A stretch of 64,000 bases of DNA from JABDBE01 sp963832245. GTDB taxonomy: Bacteria > Acidobacteriota > Terriglobia > Terriglobales > Acidobacteriaceae. The notes beneath the pieces were generated by a model that was given only the letters and a program-made list of their open reading frames with translations, did no database searches and had not been told where the DNA came from. This document shows, piece after piece, positions 49,503 to 59,054 of this stretch. The stretch is taken from NCBI GenBank assembly GCA_963832245.1, contig CAWHTG010000001.1:124001-188000 (forward strand), in the 5' to 3' direction. The number at the start of each line of letters is the position of its first letter. Within the stretch, counting starts at the first letter, position 1. The position numbers and the translations under genes are program-made.

Positions 49503-51029
49503 CTAGCCCAGGCCCATCGACCAGGTCACGACTCGAATGAAGCGCTCGGGGAAGATGCCGATAACGACGGTCGCAAACGCGGTTACGCCCAGCGCCACCT
49601 TCATCGCAATGCTGATGGGAAGCCGCGTCTTATCCAGCGCTTCGCTCATAAACATGGCATTGGCAATGCGCATGTAATAGTAGAGCCCGAAAACCGCGTA
49701 GAACACGGCCAGGGACGCGAGAACATAATGGCCGCTCTCCATCAGGCTCAGGAAAATGAAATACTTCCCGTAGAAGCCGGCCAGGGGTGGAATCCCCGCC
49801 AGCGACAGGAGAAAAATCAGCATCAGGACAGCTTCGATTGGGGCGCGGGTGAAAAGTCCGGCGATATCGTCGATCTCATCGCCGATTACATTCCGCTGCC
49901 GCAGCGAGGTGACCACGGCGAACGCACCCAGGTTCATGAAAGTGTAGACCAGCAGGTAAAGCAAAATGCCTTTGAAGCCGTCAAAGAATGCGGGCGCGGG
50001 ATAATCCACTGAAGCCAGGGCAATCAATCCTAGCAGCATGTAGCCTACGTGCGCGATCGAAGAATACGCCAATAAACGTTTCAGGTTGTTCTGCGTGAGC
50101 GCCGCCAGATTAGCGCCGGTCATCGTAAGGATCGAAACAAAGATCAGAAGCGGCACGTACACCGTACGTAACGGATACAAGCCCCACAGGAAGATCCGCA
50201 ATAACATGGCCCACGCCGCCGCTTTTACAGCAACGGACATGAATCCCGTAACGCTGGTAGGCGCGCCCTCGTAGGCGTCGGGCAACCATTGATGGAAAGG
50301 GACGGCAGCAATTTTGAAAAACAGTCCAGTCGCCGTGGTCAGCAAGGCAATAACGGCAACCGGACTGACATGATTGCCGTTTTGTGCCATCAGTTGTGTG
50401 AGCACCTGCCGGATTCCCCCCAAGTCCGTAGTGCCGGTTAAACCGTATAGAAGAGACAATCCATACGCGAAAATTCCTGAGGAAAATGCGCCGAGCAGTA
50501 GATACTTCAACGCCGCCTCGTTGGACCGGCGATCCGTGCGCAAGAATCCGACCAGCACATAAGTGGAGATCGCCATCAACTCAAGGCCGATGAAGGTAAG
50601 CACGATGTCGAAGCTCGAGGCCATGCACATCATGCCGATTACCGAAAACAGGATCAGTGCGTAGAACTCACCGTGGTTTTCGTGTTCGATCTCGAGGTAG
50701 CGAACGGACATCAGGATGGACAGACCTGCTCCGGCGAGAAACAGGTAGTAGAAATAAATGGAGAAGTGATCGAGCACCATAGAGTGCACGAAAGCAAATT
50801 CGAGCTGGCGGCCAACCTTTGCAGCTTCGAATTGGGCGTATTGGATCCTCAGCACCCCGGCCGCTGAAAACAGTATCCCCATCAACGCGGTGACGGCATT
50901 CGTCCACTTCCACTCTGGCGGGATCATCAGGTCGATCAGCAGAATGCCCAATGCGAACACGGTGAGCATGACGATAGGGAGGGACAGGAGATAGTCCGTG
51001 CCGGTAAAGTATTGGGACATGCCGGGCAC
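49503..51029 (-). CDS. nuoN: NADH-quinone oxidoreductase subunit N
   Basis: 508 aa, about 14 membrane helices, antiporter-like proton channel of complex I. The core helices read FIGLELMAISTYVLVGFLR (Glu) and AAVPFHQWLPDAYEGAPTSV (Lys/His region), VGYMLLGLIA further on. Last gene of the cluster; starts one base after the nuoM stop. MPGMSQYFTGTDYLLS at the N-terminus; ATG 51020 is an alternative start. Confidence 0.96.
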   Translation of the reverse strand: MPGMSQYFTGTDYLLSLPIVMLTVFALGILLIDLMIPPEWKWTNAVTALMGILFSAAGVLRIQYAQFEAAKVGRQLEFAFVHSMVLDHFSIYFYYLFLAGAGLSILMSVRYLEIEHENHGEFYALILFSVIGMMCMASSFDIVLTFIGLELMAISTYVLVGFLRTDRRSNEAALKYLLLGAFSSGIFAYGLSLLYGLTGTTDLGGIRQVLTQLMAQNGNHVSPVAVIALLTTATGLFFKIAAVPFHQWLPDAYEGAPTSVTGFMSVAVKAAAWAMLLRIFLWGLYPLRTVYVPLLIFVSILTMTGANLAALTQNNLKRLLAYSSIAHVGYMLLGLIALASVDYPAPAFFDGFKGILLYLLVYTFMNLGAFAVVTSLRQRNVIGDEIDDIAGLFTRAPIEAVLMLIFLLSLAGIPPLAGFYGKYFIFLSLMESGHYVLASLAVFYAVFGLYYYMRIANAMFMSEALDKTRLPISIAMKVALGVTAFATVVIGIFPERFIRVVTWSMGLG

Positions 51030-52670
51030 TTATTTCGTCCCCTTTGCGATGCCGGAAGCCAGCGGAACTGCCAGGGCTGCAGTAGTCGGTGTGACCGGTG
51101 TCTGCGGCCGAATTGACGCATTCACCGCTCCATTGATTCCCGGATAATCGGGCCGGATGGTCAGCACCAACTGGTTCACCGGCTTCTGCAGGATCTCGAA
51201 GAATGGCTTGGGATACAGACCGATCCAGAATGCCATGACCAGCAGCGGCGCGAAGGTTAGAACTTCGCGGGGCGTCAGGTCACGCAGTTTTTCATTCTTC
51301 GGATTGGTGACGGTTCCGAAGAACACTCGCTGGTACAGCCACAGCAGGTAAGCCGCGGCCAGAATCACGCCGGGCACAGCCCACGCCGCCCACTTCCAAT
51401 TTTCCATAAACGTGCCCTGCAGAATGGTGAATTCGCCGACGAAGCCGTTCAGCAACGGCAGGCCCATGGAAGAGAGGAACATGATCATCGTGATTGTGGC
51501 ATACAACGGCATGACATTCGAGATGCCTCCGTATTCGGAGATCTCGCGCGTGTGCCGCCGTTCGTAGAGTATCCCGACAATCAAGAACAGCGCGCCGGTC
51601 GAAATACCGTGGTTGATTTGCTGCAGTACCGATCCACTCAGTCCCGCCGGGTTCAGGGCAAAAATTCCCAGCGTGCAGAATCCCAAGTGGCTGACCGACG
51701 AATAGGCCACGAGTTTCTTCATGTCCTTCTGCATCAGCGAAACCAGCGCGCCGTAGATGATTCCGATAATGGAGAGGAAAATCATCCAGAAGCGAACTTT
51801 GGGATGCATGACTACGTCAGGGAAAAACGGGAGGGCAAATCGGATAAAGCCATACGTCCCCATTTTCAGCAGAACGCCAGCCAGGATGACCGAGCCCGCG
51901 GTGGGCGCTTCCACGTGCGCGTCGGGCAGCCAGGTGTGGAAGGGGAACATCGGCACCTTGATGGCAAAGGCCACGAAGAATGCCAGGAACAACAGAATGG
52001 CAAACGACGAACCATACGCGGGGTCGTGGAAGATATGCGGCGCGGTCTTATAAAGCGCCTGGATGCTGAAGGTGTACTGGCCAGTCTGGCGGAAGTTGTA
52101 GAAATATAGAAACAAGACAGACAGCAGCATCAGCACCGAACCAAGCAATGTGTACAAGAAGAATTTGATGGCGGCATAAAGCTTGCGCGGACCGCCCCAG
52201 ATGCCAATCAGCAGATACATCGGCACCAGCATGGCTTCCCAGAAAACGAAAAACAGGAAGAAGTCGAGCGCCATGAACACGCCCAGCATGCCGGTCTGCA
52301 ACACCAGAAACCAGATGTAGTATTCCTTGACCCGGTTTTCGATCGCGCTCCATGACGAGAGGATGGAGATCCATCCCAACAGCGTGGTGAGCATGATCAG
52401 CAGGAAGGAAATGCCGTCGATGCCGAGGACGTATCCAGCGCCGATAGAGGGGATCCAATTATTTGGCGCGCCTTCCATGAACTTGAATCCCGGCTCGAAG
52501 CGTTGCGCCCAGAACCAAGGTACCAGTGGGATCGAGACTATCAGGCCGGCCAGAGCGAAGATGTTCGCGATCCAGCGAATGGCGTCCTTTTGCTCTTTCG
52601 GAATAAATATGAGCAAGAGAGCGCCTACGAGTGGCGTGAATAAGATGATCGAGAGAATATGGCTTTGCAT
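51030..52670 (-). CDS. nuoM: NADH-quinone oxidoreductase subunit M
   Basis: 546 aa antiporter-like subunit. FVFWEAMLVPMYLLIGIWGG holds the conserved Glu; PMFPFHTWLPDAHVEAPTAG and KDMKKLVAYSSVSHLGF are the Lys- and His-bearing segments. C-terminal tail is Pro/Thr/Ala-rich (RPQTPVTPTTAALAVPLASG), longer than in E. coli. Lies 47 bp after nuoL with a family D hairpin between, and abuts nuoN. Confidence 0.97.
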   Translation of the reverse strand: MQSHILSIILFTPLVGALLLIFIPKEQKDAIRWIANIFALAGLIVSIPLVPWFWAQRFEPGFKFMEGAPNNWIPSIGAGYVLGIDGISFLLIMLTTLLGWISILSSWSAIENRVKEYYIWFLVLQTGMLGVFMALDFFLFFVFWEAMLVPMYLLIGIWGGPRKLYAAIKFFLYTLLGSVLMLLSVLFLYFYNFRQTGQYTFSIQALYKTAPHIFHDPAYGSSFAILLFLAFFVAFAIKVPMFPFHTWLPDAHVEAPTAGSVILAGVLLKMGTYGFIRFALPFFPDVVMHPKVRFWMIFLSIIGIIYGALVSLMQKDMKKLVAYSSVSHLGFCTLGIFALNPAGLSGSVLQQINHGISTGALFLIVGILYERRHTREISEYGGISNVMPLYATITMIMFLSSMGLPLLNGFVGEFTILQGTFMENWKWAAWAVPGVILAAAYLLWLYQRVFFGTVTNPKNEKLRDLTPREVLTFAPLLVMAFWIGLYPKPFFEILQKPVNQLVLTIRPDYPGINGAVNASIRPQTPVTPTTAALAVPLASGIAKGTK

Positions 52671-52678
52671 TTTTGTCC

Positions 52679-52707
52679 ATTACGCGGGGCGAGGGCGCCC
52701 GCGCCAC
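52679..52707. repeat. GC-rich hairpin repeat (family D) copy 2, inside nuo operon
   Basis: ttacgcggggcgagggcgcc then cgcgccacac; between nuoL stop and nuoM start. Confidence 0.5.
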
Positions 52708-52717
52708 ACACAATCAG

Positions 52718-54847
52718 TCATCGCCAAGCATAATAGGCGACGAATCCTACCAGGCCTAAAACCATCACCAGCGCATACCATTGCACCAGGCCCCACTCCA
52801 GCAATCGCATGGGGTACGACAACATCCGTGAAAAGATTGCGGGGCCGTTGACCAATACGCCGTCGATGATCCACTTATCGAACCAACTGGAAAGAGTACC
52901 GCTCAGGCGAGTAATCCATCCACCGCCGTTGACCAGACCGTCAATCACATGCGAGTCGAACCATGAGCACGCTTCGCCAGCACCCATCACGCCCAGCCGT
53001 ACGTCTCCGACTTTGCGGCGGCCGGTGAAGGCGTAGTCGTAGGCTTCGTCGACGTAATACTTGTTGTAGAGCACGTCGTAGAGTGGTGGCGCGGCGGCCG
53101 CAATTGGCTCAACATAACCCTTGTCAGCCTCGCGATACGCGCGCCAAGCCATGCCCCAACCAACCACGGCCGCGCCCACCGAGAGAAACATCAGCCCGTA
53201 TTCCATTGGGGTTGTATGTTCTTCTTCCTTCTCCCCGGCGGCAAGTTGAGCGGTCTTCCCTTCTTCCTGGAAAACTCGGGCCTCCCGGGCGAACACCGGG
53301 TCCAAAAACTTCGCGAAGCGATCAGAGCCGCCGAGACTGTGCGGCCATCCGAGCCAGCCAGCGCAGATCGCACAGACTGCCAGAATAATTAACGGCGCAG
53401 TCATCGACTTCGGGGATTCATGGATGTGGTGCTCGATCTCGTGGCTCATCCTTGGCCGGCCATGGAATGTCAGGAACATGAGCCGGAACATATAGAAAGC
53501 CGTCATCAACGCGGTGATAAATCCAACGAGCCAGAGCAACCGATAGGCGCCGCCTTCGGAGGACCACGCCTGCCACAAAATTTCATCTTTTGAGAAAAAT
53601 CCCGCGAACGGTGGGATGCCCGCAATCGCAAAAGTCGCAATAAACATCGTCCAGTGCGTGATGGGAATGCGTTTGTGCAGATCGCCCATATTGCGCATGT
53701 CCTGCTCGCCACTCATGGCGTGAATTACCGAGCCGGAGCCGAGGAAGAGCAGAGCTTTAAAAAATGCGTGGGTGAAAACGTGGAAGACGCCCGCCGCGAA
53801 TGCGCCCACTCCGAGAGCGAGAAACATGTATCCCAATTGCGAGACGGTCGAATATGCCAGCACACGCTTGATGTCATTCTGCACCAGACCGATGGACGCC
53901 GCGAAGATCGCCGTCAGGGCGCCGACGATTGCGACCGTTTTCATCGAAGTTGGCGCGAGCACGAACAACGCATTCGAGCGCGCCACCATGTAAACGCCGG
54001 CGGTCACCATGGTTGCGGCGTGGATCAGCGCGGAAACCGGGGTTGGGCCCTCCATGGCATCCGGCAGCCAGACGTAAAGCGGGATTTGAGCGGACTTTCC
54101 GCATGCGCCGACAAATAAAAGCAGCGTGGCAGCGGTGATGATGGGATCGCCAATGGCAAAGTGTCCGCTCCGGGCCAGGTGCGTGACCTCGGTCAGTCGA
54201 AGCGACCCGAAGTACCACGCAATGGTGAACATGCCCAACAGAAAACCCGCATCTCCGATGCGATTGACGATGAATGCTTTGTTGGCCGCAGTGCTGGCGG
54301 AATGGCGATGAAAATAGAATCCGATCAGCAGATACGAGCACAGGCCCACGCCCTCCCAGCCGACGAACATCAGTACGTAATTGTTCGCCAGAATCAGCGT
54401 GAGCATGGAAAACATGAACAGGTTGAGGTATCCGAAGAAGCGGTAGTATCCGCTTTCGTGTGCCATGTAGCCGGTAGAGTAAATGTGGATGAGAGCTCCG
54501 ACGCCGGTTACGAACAACAGCCAAATGCCGGAGAGAGGATCGAGCAAGAAGCCGACGTCTGCCCGGAACGGGGCTGGCTTCCCGTCGCGGGTGACGTAGT
54601 TCAACTGGCCAGTGTCCGTTCCCAGCCAGGTGTAAACGATATTTTGATAAGGCTTGCCCGGACTGCTGCGGGCGTAATCGGTGTATTGCCAAACCGCGCC
54701 GCAAGCGAACAGGAATGCCAAAACCACGACGCCGACGCAGACCCCGTTGACGGTTTTTTTCTGCAGCTTGCGGCCAAAAAAGAACATCATCGCCGCGCCG
54801 AAGGCCGGCAGAAGAGGAATCAGCCAGATGTGGTCGAGAAAGAACAT
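52718..54847 (-). CDS. nuoL: NADH-quinone oxidoreductase subunit L
   Basis: 709 aa from ATG 54847 (MFFLDHIWLIPLLPAFG); a GTG at 54862 would add five residues but falls inside a heptamer repeat. Antiporter-like core FVGWEGVGLCSYLLIGFYFH, IPLYVWLPDAMEGPTPVSAL and VSQLGYMFLALG, then the long lateral helix HL and a C-terminal anchor (about residues 590-709). Distal proton-pumping subunit of complex I. Ends shortly before nuoM. Confidence 0.96.
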   Translation of the reverse strand: MFFLDHIWLIPLLPAFGAAMMFFFGRKLQKKTVNGVCVGVVVLAFLFACGAVWQYTDYARSSPGKPYQNIVYTWLGTDTGQLNYVTRDGKPAPFRADVGFLLDPLSGIWLLFVTGVGALIHIYSTGYMAHESGYYRFFGYLNLFMFSMLTLILANNYVLMFVGWEGVGLCSYLLIGFYFHRHSASTAANKAFIVNRIGDAGFLLGMFTIAWYFGSLRLTEVTHLARSGHFAIGDPIITAATLLLFVGACGKSAQIPLYVWLPDAMEGPTPVSALIHAATMVTAGVYMVARSNALFVLAPTSMKTVAIVGALTAIFAASIGLVQNDIKRVLAYSTVSQLGYMFLALGVGAFAAGVFHVFTHAFFKALLFLGSGSVIHAMSGEQDMRNMGDLHKRIPITHWTMFIATFAIAGIPPFAGFFSKDEILWQAWSSEGGAYRLLWLVGFITALMTAFYMFRLMFLTFHGRPRMSHEIEHHIHESPKSMTAPLIILAVCAICAGWLGWPHSLGGSDRFAKFLDPVFAREARVFQEEGKTAQLAAGEKEEEHTTPMEYGLMFLSVGAAVVGWGMAWRAYREADKGYVEPIAAAAPPLYDVLYNKYYVDEAYDYAFTGRRKVGDVRLGVMGAGEACSWFDSHVIDGLVNGGGWITRLSGTLSSWFDKWIIDGVLVNGPAIFSRMLSYPMRLLEWGLVQWYALVMVLGLVGFVAYYAWR

Positions 54848-54852
54848 GGAGA

Positions 54853-54948
54853 AAATCAGCACTTAGCACTCAGCATTTAGCATTCAGTCCATTTAGTCTG
54901 TTGCAAACGCTCAAGGACTAAATGGTGAGTGCTAAGTGCTGAACGTGC
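54853..54948. repeat. Inverted heptamer repeats covering the nuoL start region
   Basis: cagcacttagcactcagcat then ttagcattcag on one arm; ctaaatggtgagtgctaag then tgctgaa on the other. The arms are 7-bp-phased and complementary, so the nuoK-nuoL spacer can fold into a long hairpin. Confidence 0.8.
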
Positions 54949-54949
54949 T

Positions 54950-55255
54950 CTACCATTTCAACAAATCCACTTCGTCCACATTTACCGTTTCTTTGTTGCG
55001 GAAGAAGGCGATCAAAATTCCTAAACCTACCGCGGCTTCTGCTGCTGCGTCGGTGATCACGAAGATTGCAAATACCTGGCCGTGCAATCCCCATATTCGT
55101 GAGAACGCCACCAGGTTCAAGTTCACGGCATTCAGAATCAGCTCAATCGACATCAGAATGATGACCACGTTGCGGCGGGTCAGCACGCCGATCACACCCA
55201 GGATGAACAGGGCCGCGGCCGTCACCAGATAATGAAGAGTGCCGATTGGAGCCAT
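54950..55255 (-). CDS. nuoK: NADH-quinone oxidoreductase subunit K
   Basis: 101 aa, three helices. IVIILMSIELILNAVNLNLVAF-type centre with the conserved Glu (read IILMSIELILNAVNLNLVA) and VFAIFVITDAAAEAAVGLGI with the second Glu. Fits NuoK in length and charges. Between nuoJ and nuoL. Confidence 0.97.
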   Translation of the reverse strand: MAPIGTLHYLVTAAALFILGVIGVLTRRNVVIILMSIELILNAVNLNLVAFSRIWGLHGQVFAIFVITDAAAEAAVGLGILIAFFRNKETVNVDEVDLLKW

Positions 55256-55263
55256 AAGAAACG

Positions 55264-55313
55264 CTTCTAGCTTCTAGCCTCTGGCTTCTAGCTAGAAGCC
55301 AGCAGCCAGAAGC
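55264..55313. repeat. Palindromic heptamer repeat between nuoJ and nuoK
   Basis: CTTCTAG CTTCTAG CCTCTGG CTTCTAG then CTAGAAG CCAGCAG CCAGAAG: seven heptamers with a central dyad. Confidence 0.9.
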
Positions 55314-55319
55314 TGCCTC

Positions 55320-55853
55320 TCAAATTCTTTTCTTCGCCATCACTACCGCGCCGATAATCGCCACCAAGAGCAACAGCGATGCAATCTCAAACGCGAACAT
55401 GTATTGTCCATACAGCATCACGCCGATCTGTTGAGTGTTGCTGCTCTCGACCGGCTGCGCGATGCCTTGGGGGAACAAACTCTTGCCCTTCACGTACACC
55501 AACACCAACAACGCGCCCAGTGCGATAGCAGCCAGAAGCCCAACCAGCCATTGTTTGTTGAACTGTTCTTCTTTTTGTGAGCGTTCGAGGTTCACCAGCA
55601 TGATCACAAAAAGGAACAGGACCATGATGCCGCCTGCATAAAGAATGATCTGAACGCCGGCAACGAACGGCGCATAGAGCATTAAGTACAAACCGGCTTG
55701 TGCCAGCAATCCGAAAATCAGCGCCAATGCGGAATGGACCGGATTCTTGCGCGTAATGACGAGAACGCCGCTCAGCAAGGTAAGCCCGGACAGAAAGTAA
55801 AAGAAGAACGTCGTAGCTACGGGCTCCATCCCTGGCTGAGCAATCTGCTGCAT
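55320..55853 (-). CDS. nuoJ: NADH-quinone oxidoreductase subunit J
   Basis: 177 aa, five helices. NPVHSALALIFGLLAQAGLY and AGVQIILYAGGIMVLFLFVI with the pi-bulge-type Tyr/Gly stretch of NuoJ; linker NLERSQKEEQ follows. It starts one base after the nuoH stop, with no nuoI gene between as in standard clusters. Confidence 0.96.
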   Translation of the reverse strand: MQQIAQPGMEPVATTFFFYFLSGLTLLSGVLVITRKNPVHSALALIFGLLAQAGLYLMLYAPFVAGVQIILYAGGIMVLFLFVIMLVNLERSQKEEQFNKQWLVGLLAAIALGALLVLVYVKGKSLFPQGIAQPVESSNTQQIGVMLYGQYMFAFEIASLLLLVAIIGAVVMAKKRI

Positions 55854-55854
55854 G

Positions 55855-57135
55855 CTAGAGCACCACTCCTAAAATAGCGGTCAGGATGAGCACACCAATC
55901 CCGATCGGCAACAGCACTTTCCATCCCACTTTCATGAGCTGATCGAAGCGGTAACGCGGGAAGGTGGCACGATACCAGATATACAGATACATGAAGCCGG
56001 CCACCTTGGCTACAAACCAGAAGATATCCTGAATGCGGTCGCGAACTGGAGGCGCAAACAAGATCAGGCCGATTAACGCCAGCACGGCGCCGAATCCAGC
56101 CAGGCCGATCGTCTGCACTCGGAAGTAAGGATGCTTCGGCATTCGCGCAACGCCGACGAAGGCGATAACGGCAAGGCCCAGAAAGGTCACTCCCGGAAAC
56201 AGTGAGAACACCAGGTCCCAGGCCTCCCCCGTCAGCGTGTTGGGAAAAGGCCGGTACCATCCACCCAGCCATAGAGTCACCGCAATCGACGACACCGCGA
56301 TCATCGCGGCATACTCGCCCAGCATGAAGAGCGACCAGCGCAAGCCGCTGTACTCGGTGTGGAAACCGGCGGTTAGTTCCGATTCCGCTTCCGGCAGATC
56401 GAATGGTGCGCGATTGGTTTCCGCCACCATGGCTATGGCGAAGATGCCGAATGCGATAAAGCCTAACGGGAAAAACTTAAACAGGAACCAAACATGCTGC
56501 TCCTGCTGGGCTTGGACAATGCCAATCATGCTCAGCGTGCCCGTTCCCGAAGTGCCAGTGCCAACTCCATAAGGACCGAGTCCGTGCAGGCTGGTCATTA
56601 GAATCGCCGAGACGACGGCCATCCCCATGGCCACTTCGTAGGAAACCATCTGGGCGCTGGAGCGCAGTGCGCCGATCAGCGGGTAATGCGAATTCGACGC
56701 CCAGCCCGCCATCACCACGCCCAGCACGCTCAGCGAGGAAACGCCGAGCATGAAGAGTATTCCGATGTTCAAGTCGGTAATCGCGTGAGTGGGGCCGAAG
56801 GGAATGACAATGTACACGGCGAAGGAGGCGCACAGGATGATCAGCGGCGCGATCCAGAAGACAAACTTATCGGCTTCGTCCGGAATAATGTCTTCTTTAG
56901 TCATCAGCTTGATGGCGTCCGCGATGGGCTGCAGCAAGCCGTGAGGGCCGACGCGCATGGGGCCGAGGCGAATCTGGAAATGCGCAAGAGCTTTGCGCTC
57001 CAGCCAGTTCATCGCCATAACCGCGACGGAGATCCCGCCAAAAACTACCATGATATAGACGAACGCCCAAAACACGTTGCCCGCCTGCCCCGGCGTGGTA
57101 TTGCTGCTTAGATAAGAGGTGATGTAGTTGAGCAT
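55855..57135 (-). CDS. nuoH: NADH-quinone oxidoreductase subunit H
   Basis: 426 aa, about nine helices; longer than the usual 320-350 because of an insert in the middle (about residues 175-215, GPYGVGTGTSGTGTLSMIG). RIGPMRVG-type quinone-site motif reads RLGPMRVGPHGLLQPIADAI, then KEDIIP; AETNRAPFDLPEAESELTAG is the second signature. Its ATG overlaps the nuoD stop by one base. Confidence 0.97.
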   Translation of the reverse strand: MLNYITSYLSSNTTPGQAGNVFWAFVYIMVVFGGISVAVMAMNWLERKALAHFQIRLGPMRVGPHGLLQPIADAIKLMTKEDIIPDEADKFVFWIAPLIILCASFAVYIVIPFGPTHAITDLNIGILFMLGVSSLSVLGVVMAGWASNSHYPLIGALRSSAQMVSYEVAMGMAVVSAILMTSLHGLGPYGVGTGTSGTGTLSMIGIVQAQQEQHVWFLFKFFPLGFIAFGIFAIAMVAETNRAPFDLPEAESELTAGFHTEYSGLRWSLFMLGEYAAMIAVSSIAVTLWLGGWYRPFPNTLTGEAWDLVFSLFPGVTFLGLAVIAFVGVARMPKHPYFRVQTIGLAGFGAVLALIGLILFAPPVRDRIQDIFWFVAKVAGFMYLYIWYRATFPRYRFDQLMKVGWKVLLPIGIGVLILTAILGVVL

Positions 57136-58334
57136 CAGCGGTCGACCTCGCCCAGCACGATGTCGAGCGTGCCGATCACCGCGATGACGTCGGCGACGAG
57201 GCCTCCGCGCACCATCATGTCCAGGGCTTGCAGGTTCACAAAGGAGGGTGGCCTTACCCGCACACGGTACGGTTGAGTCGATCCGTCACTCACGATGAAA
57301 TATCCCAGTTCGCCTTTGGGCGCCTCGATCGAGTGGTAGACTTCGCCGACCGGCGGCTTCATCACTTTGGGGACCTTCGCCATGATTGGGCCGTCGGGAA
57401 TTTTCTCGACCGCCTGCCGGATGATGCGCAGCGACTGCCGCATTTCTTCCATGCGTACGGTGTACCGGTCGTAGGTGTCGCCGTTTGCTCCAATCGGAAT
57501 TTCAAATTCGAAGTCAGAGTACGCCGCGTAGGGCTGGGCTTTACGAAGATCCCACTTCACCCCGCTGGCTCGCAGCACCGGTCCCGTCACACCGAGAGCG
57601 ATTGCATCTGCTTTGGAGATCACACCGACATTCTTCGTTCGCTCCAGCCAGATGCGGTTGGTCGTCAGCAGTTCTTCATATTCATCGATCTTAGAAGGAA
57701 CGAAGTCGAGGAACTTGATTACGTCGCGCTCAAAGCCCTCGTAAGTTTCGTACTGGCAGCCGCCGATGCGGAAAGCGTGCGTGGTCAGCCGGGCGCCGCA
57801 ATACTTTTCGAAAATCTTTAGAATCTCTTCCCGGTCGCGGAAGGTGTAGAACAGGGGCGTCATAGCGCCGATATCGAGCGCGTGCGTTCCCAGCCAGAGC
57901 TGGTGGCTGGCCATCCGGTTCAGTTCGGTGAGAATGACTCGGATGTATTTCGCGCGGGGCGGAGCTTCGATGTTCAGGAGTTTCTCGACCGCTTCACAAT
58001 AGCCCAACCCGTTCGAGACCGCGGCCACGTAGTCCATGCGGTCGACGTAGGGATTGAACATCGTGTACGTGCGATTCTCGGCAATTTTTTCGACCCCGCG
58101 GTGCAGGTAGCCGATCACGCACTCTGTGCCCAGAACCTGCTCGCCATCCAGCTTGAGAATTACGCGCAACACACCGTGGGTTGCGGGATGCTGCGGGCCC
58201 ATGTTGATGACGAGTTCATTGCTGTCGAGAAAAGTCTTGTCGGGCTGATCGAGTTCCAGATGTGAGAGATACCTGTTAGGGTTGCTCGTCTTGGGCTCAG
58301 CCACTTTGGGGTCAGTAATCGTCCGGTCGGTCAT
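57135..58334 (-). CDS. nuoD: NADH-quinone oxidoreductase subunit D
   Basis: 399 aa from ATG 58334. Contains MGPQHPATHGVLRVILKLDG with the His of the quinone site, CVIGYLHRGVEKIAE and the C-terminal DIVLGEVDR that ends in the conserved Arg. The N-terminus carries a 40-residue linker (TITDPKVAEPKTSNPN...). Docks with NuoB/NuoC at the quinone end; NuoB is not coded here. nuoC ends 2 bp upstream. Confidence 0.97.
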   Translation of the reverse strand: MTDRTITDPKVAEPKTSNPNRYLSHLELDQPDKTFLDSNELVINMGPQHPATHGVLRVILKLDGEQVLGTECVIGYLHRGVEKIAENRTYTMFNPYVDRMDYVAAVSNGLGYCEAVEKLLNIEAPPRAKYIRVILTELNRMASHQLWLGTHALDIGAMTPLFYTFRDREEILKIFEKYCGARLTTHAFRIGGCQYETYEGFERDVIKFLDFVPSKIDEYEELLTTNRIWLERTKNVGVISKADAIALGVTGPVLRASGVKWDLRKAQPYAAYSDFEFEIPIGANGDTYDRYTVRMEEMRQSLRIIRQAVEKIPDGPIMAKVPKVMKPPVGEVYHSIEAPKGELGYFIVSDGSTQPYRVRVRPPSFVNLQALDMMVRGGLVADVIAVIGTLDIVLGEVDR

Positions 58335-58336
58335 GA

Positions 58337-58948
58337 TTATTGGCCGCTCTCGATCCCCAGGTTGGCCCGCACCCATTCCTGATCCTGTTGAATGATTCCG
58401 TAATCTTTGCGGAGCGGATGACCCTTCCAGCCGTCAGGTAGCAGGATTCGCTTTAAATCCGGATGCCCGTCGAAACGGATGCCAAACATGTCAAAGACTT
58501 CACGCTCAAGCCAATTGGCGGTTGGCCAGATCGGCGTGGCAGAGGGCACGCTTTCGCCGTCCGCAATCAGTATTTTTACGCGGATGCGTTCGTTTCTTGC
58601 GAATGAATACAGAATCCAGATGAGGTCGAATTGTTTTTCCCGCTCCGGATAGTGCACCGCGGTGATATCCACGCAGTAGTCGAATTGTTCCCGGTCGCGC
58701 AGAATCTGCAGCAACTCGGAAACAATCGAAGGCTCGACCACCATGTAGTTCTGGCCGAGATAAGTACTGGCTTCGCGAATGCCCGAACCATATTGGCCCT
58801 TGAGCTTACCAACCATCGAAGATTCCCAGGGAACGGCAGCGGGACCGGCTGGTTTGGCCGGCGCAGGAGGCGCGTGACCGGCCGCCGGGGTGGTCGGTTT
58901 CGGCTCACCGCCCGGCGGCGCAGTCGACGACTTAGGTTCCTCGGGCAT
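58337..58948 (-). CDS. nuoC: NADH-quinone oxidoreductase subunit C
   Basis: 203 aa. A 45-residue Pro/Ala/Lys-rich N-terminal stretch precedes the 30-kDa-subunit fold: LLQILRDREQFDYCVDITAV, then FDLIWILYSFARNERIRVKI, and the signature ANWLEREVFDMFGIRFDGHP followed by LKRILLPDGWKGHPLRKDY. Standard position before nuoD but 106 bp away from the unusual gene upstream. Confidence 0.96.
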   Translation of the reverse strand: MPEEPKSSTAPPGGEPKPTTPAAGHAPPAPAKPAGPAAVPWESSMVGKLKGQYGSGIREASTYLGQNYMVVEPSIVSELLQILRDREQFDYCVDITAVHYPEREKQFDLIWILYSFARNERIRVKILIADGESVPSATPIWPTANWLEREVFDMFGIRFDGHPDLKRILLPDGWKGHPLRKDYGIIQQDQEWVRANLGIESGQ

Positions 58949-59054
58949 AGCTACGAAGCTACAGACCTCCGGCGCTGCAACAGGTTAGGGAGAACGTTAA
59001 CTTCTAACAGCTTGCCGATACCGATGTCAACGGATGGGCGTGACGGCGCGCCCT

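Noticed and set aside
54161..54880. 239-codon plus-strand frame antisense to nuoL
   Set aside because: Shadow of nuoL; GC-rich genes give long antisense frames here.
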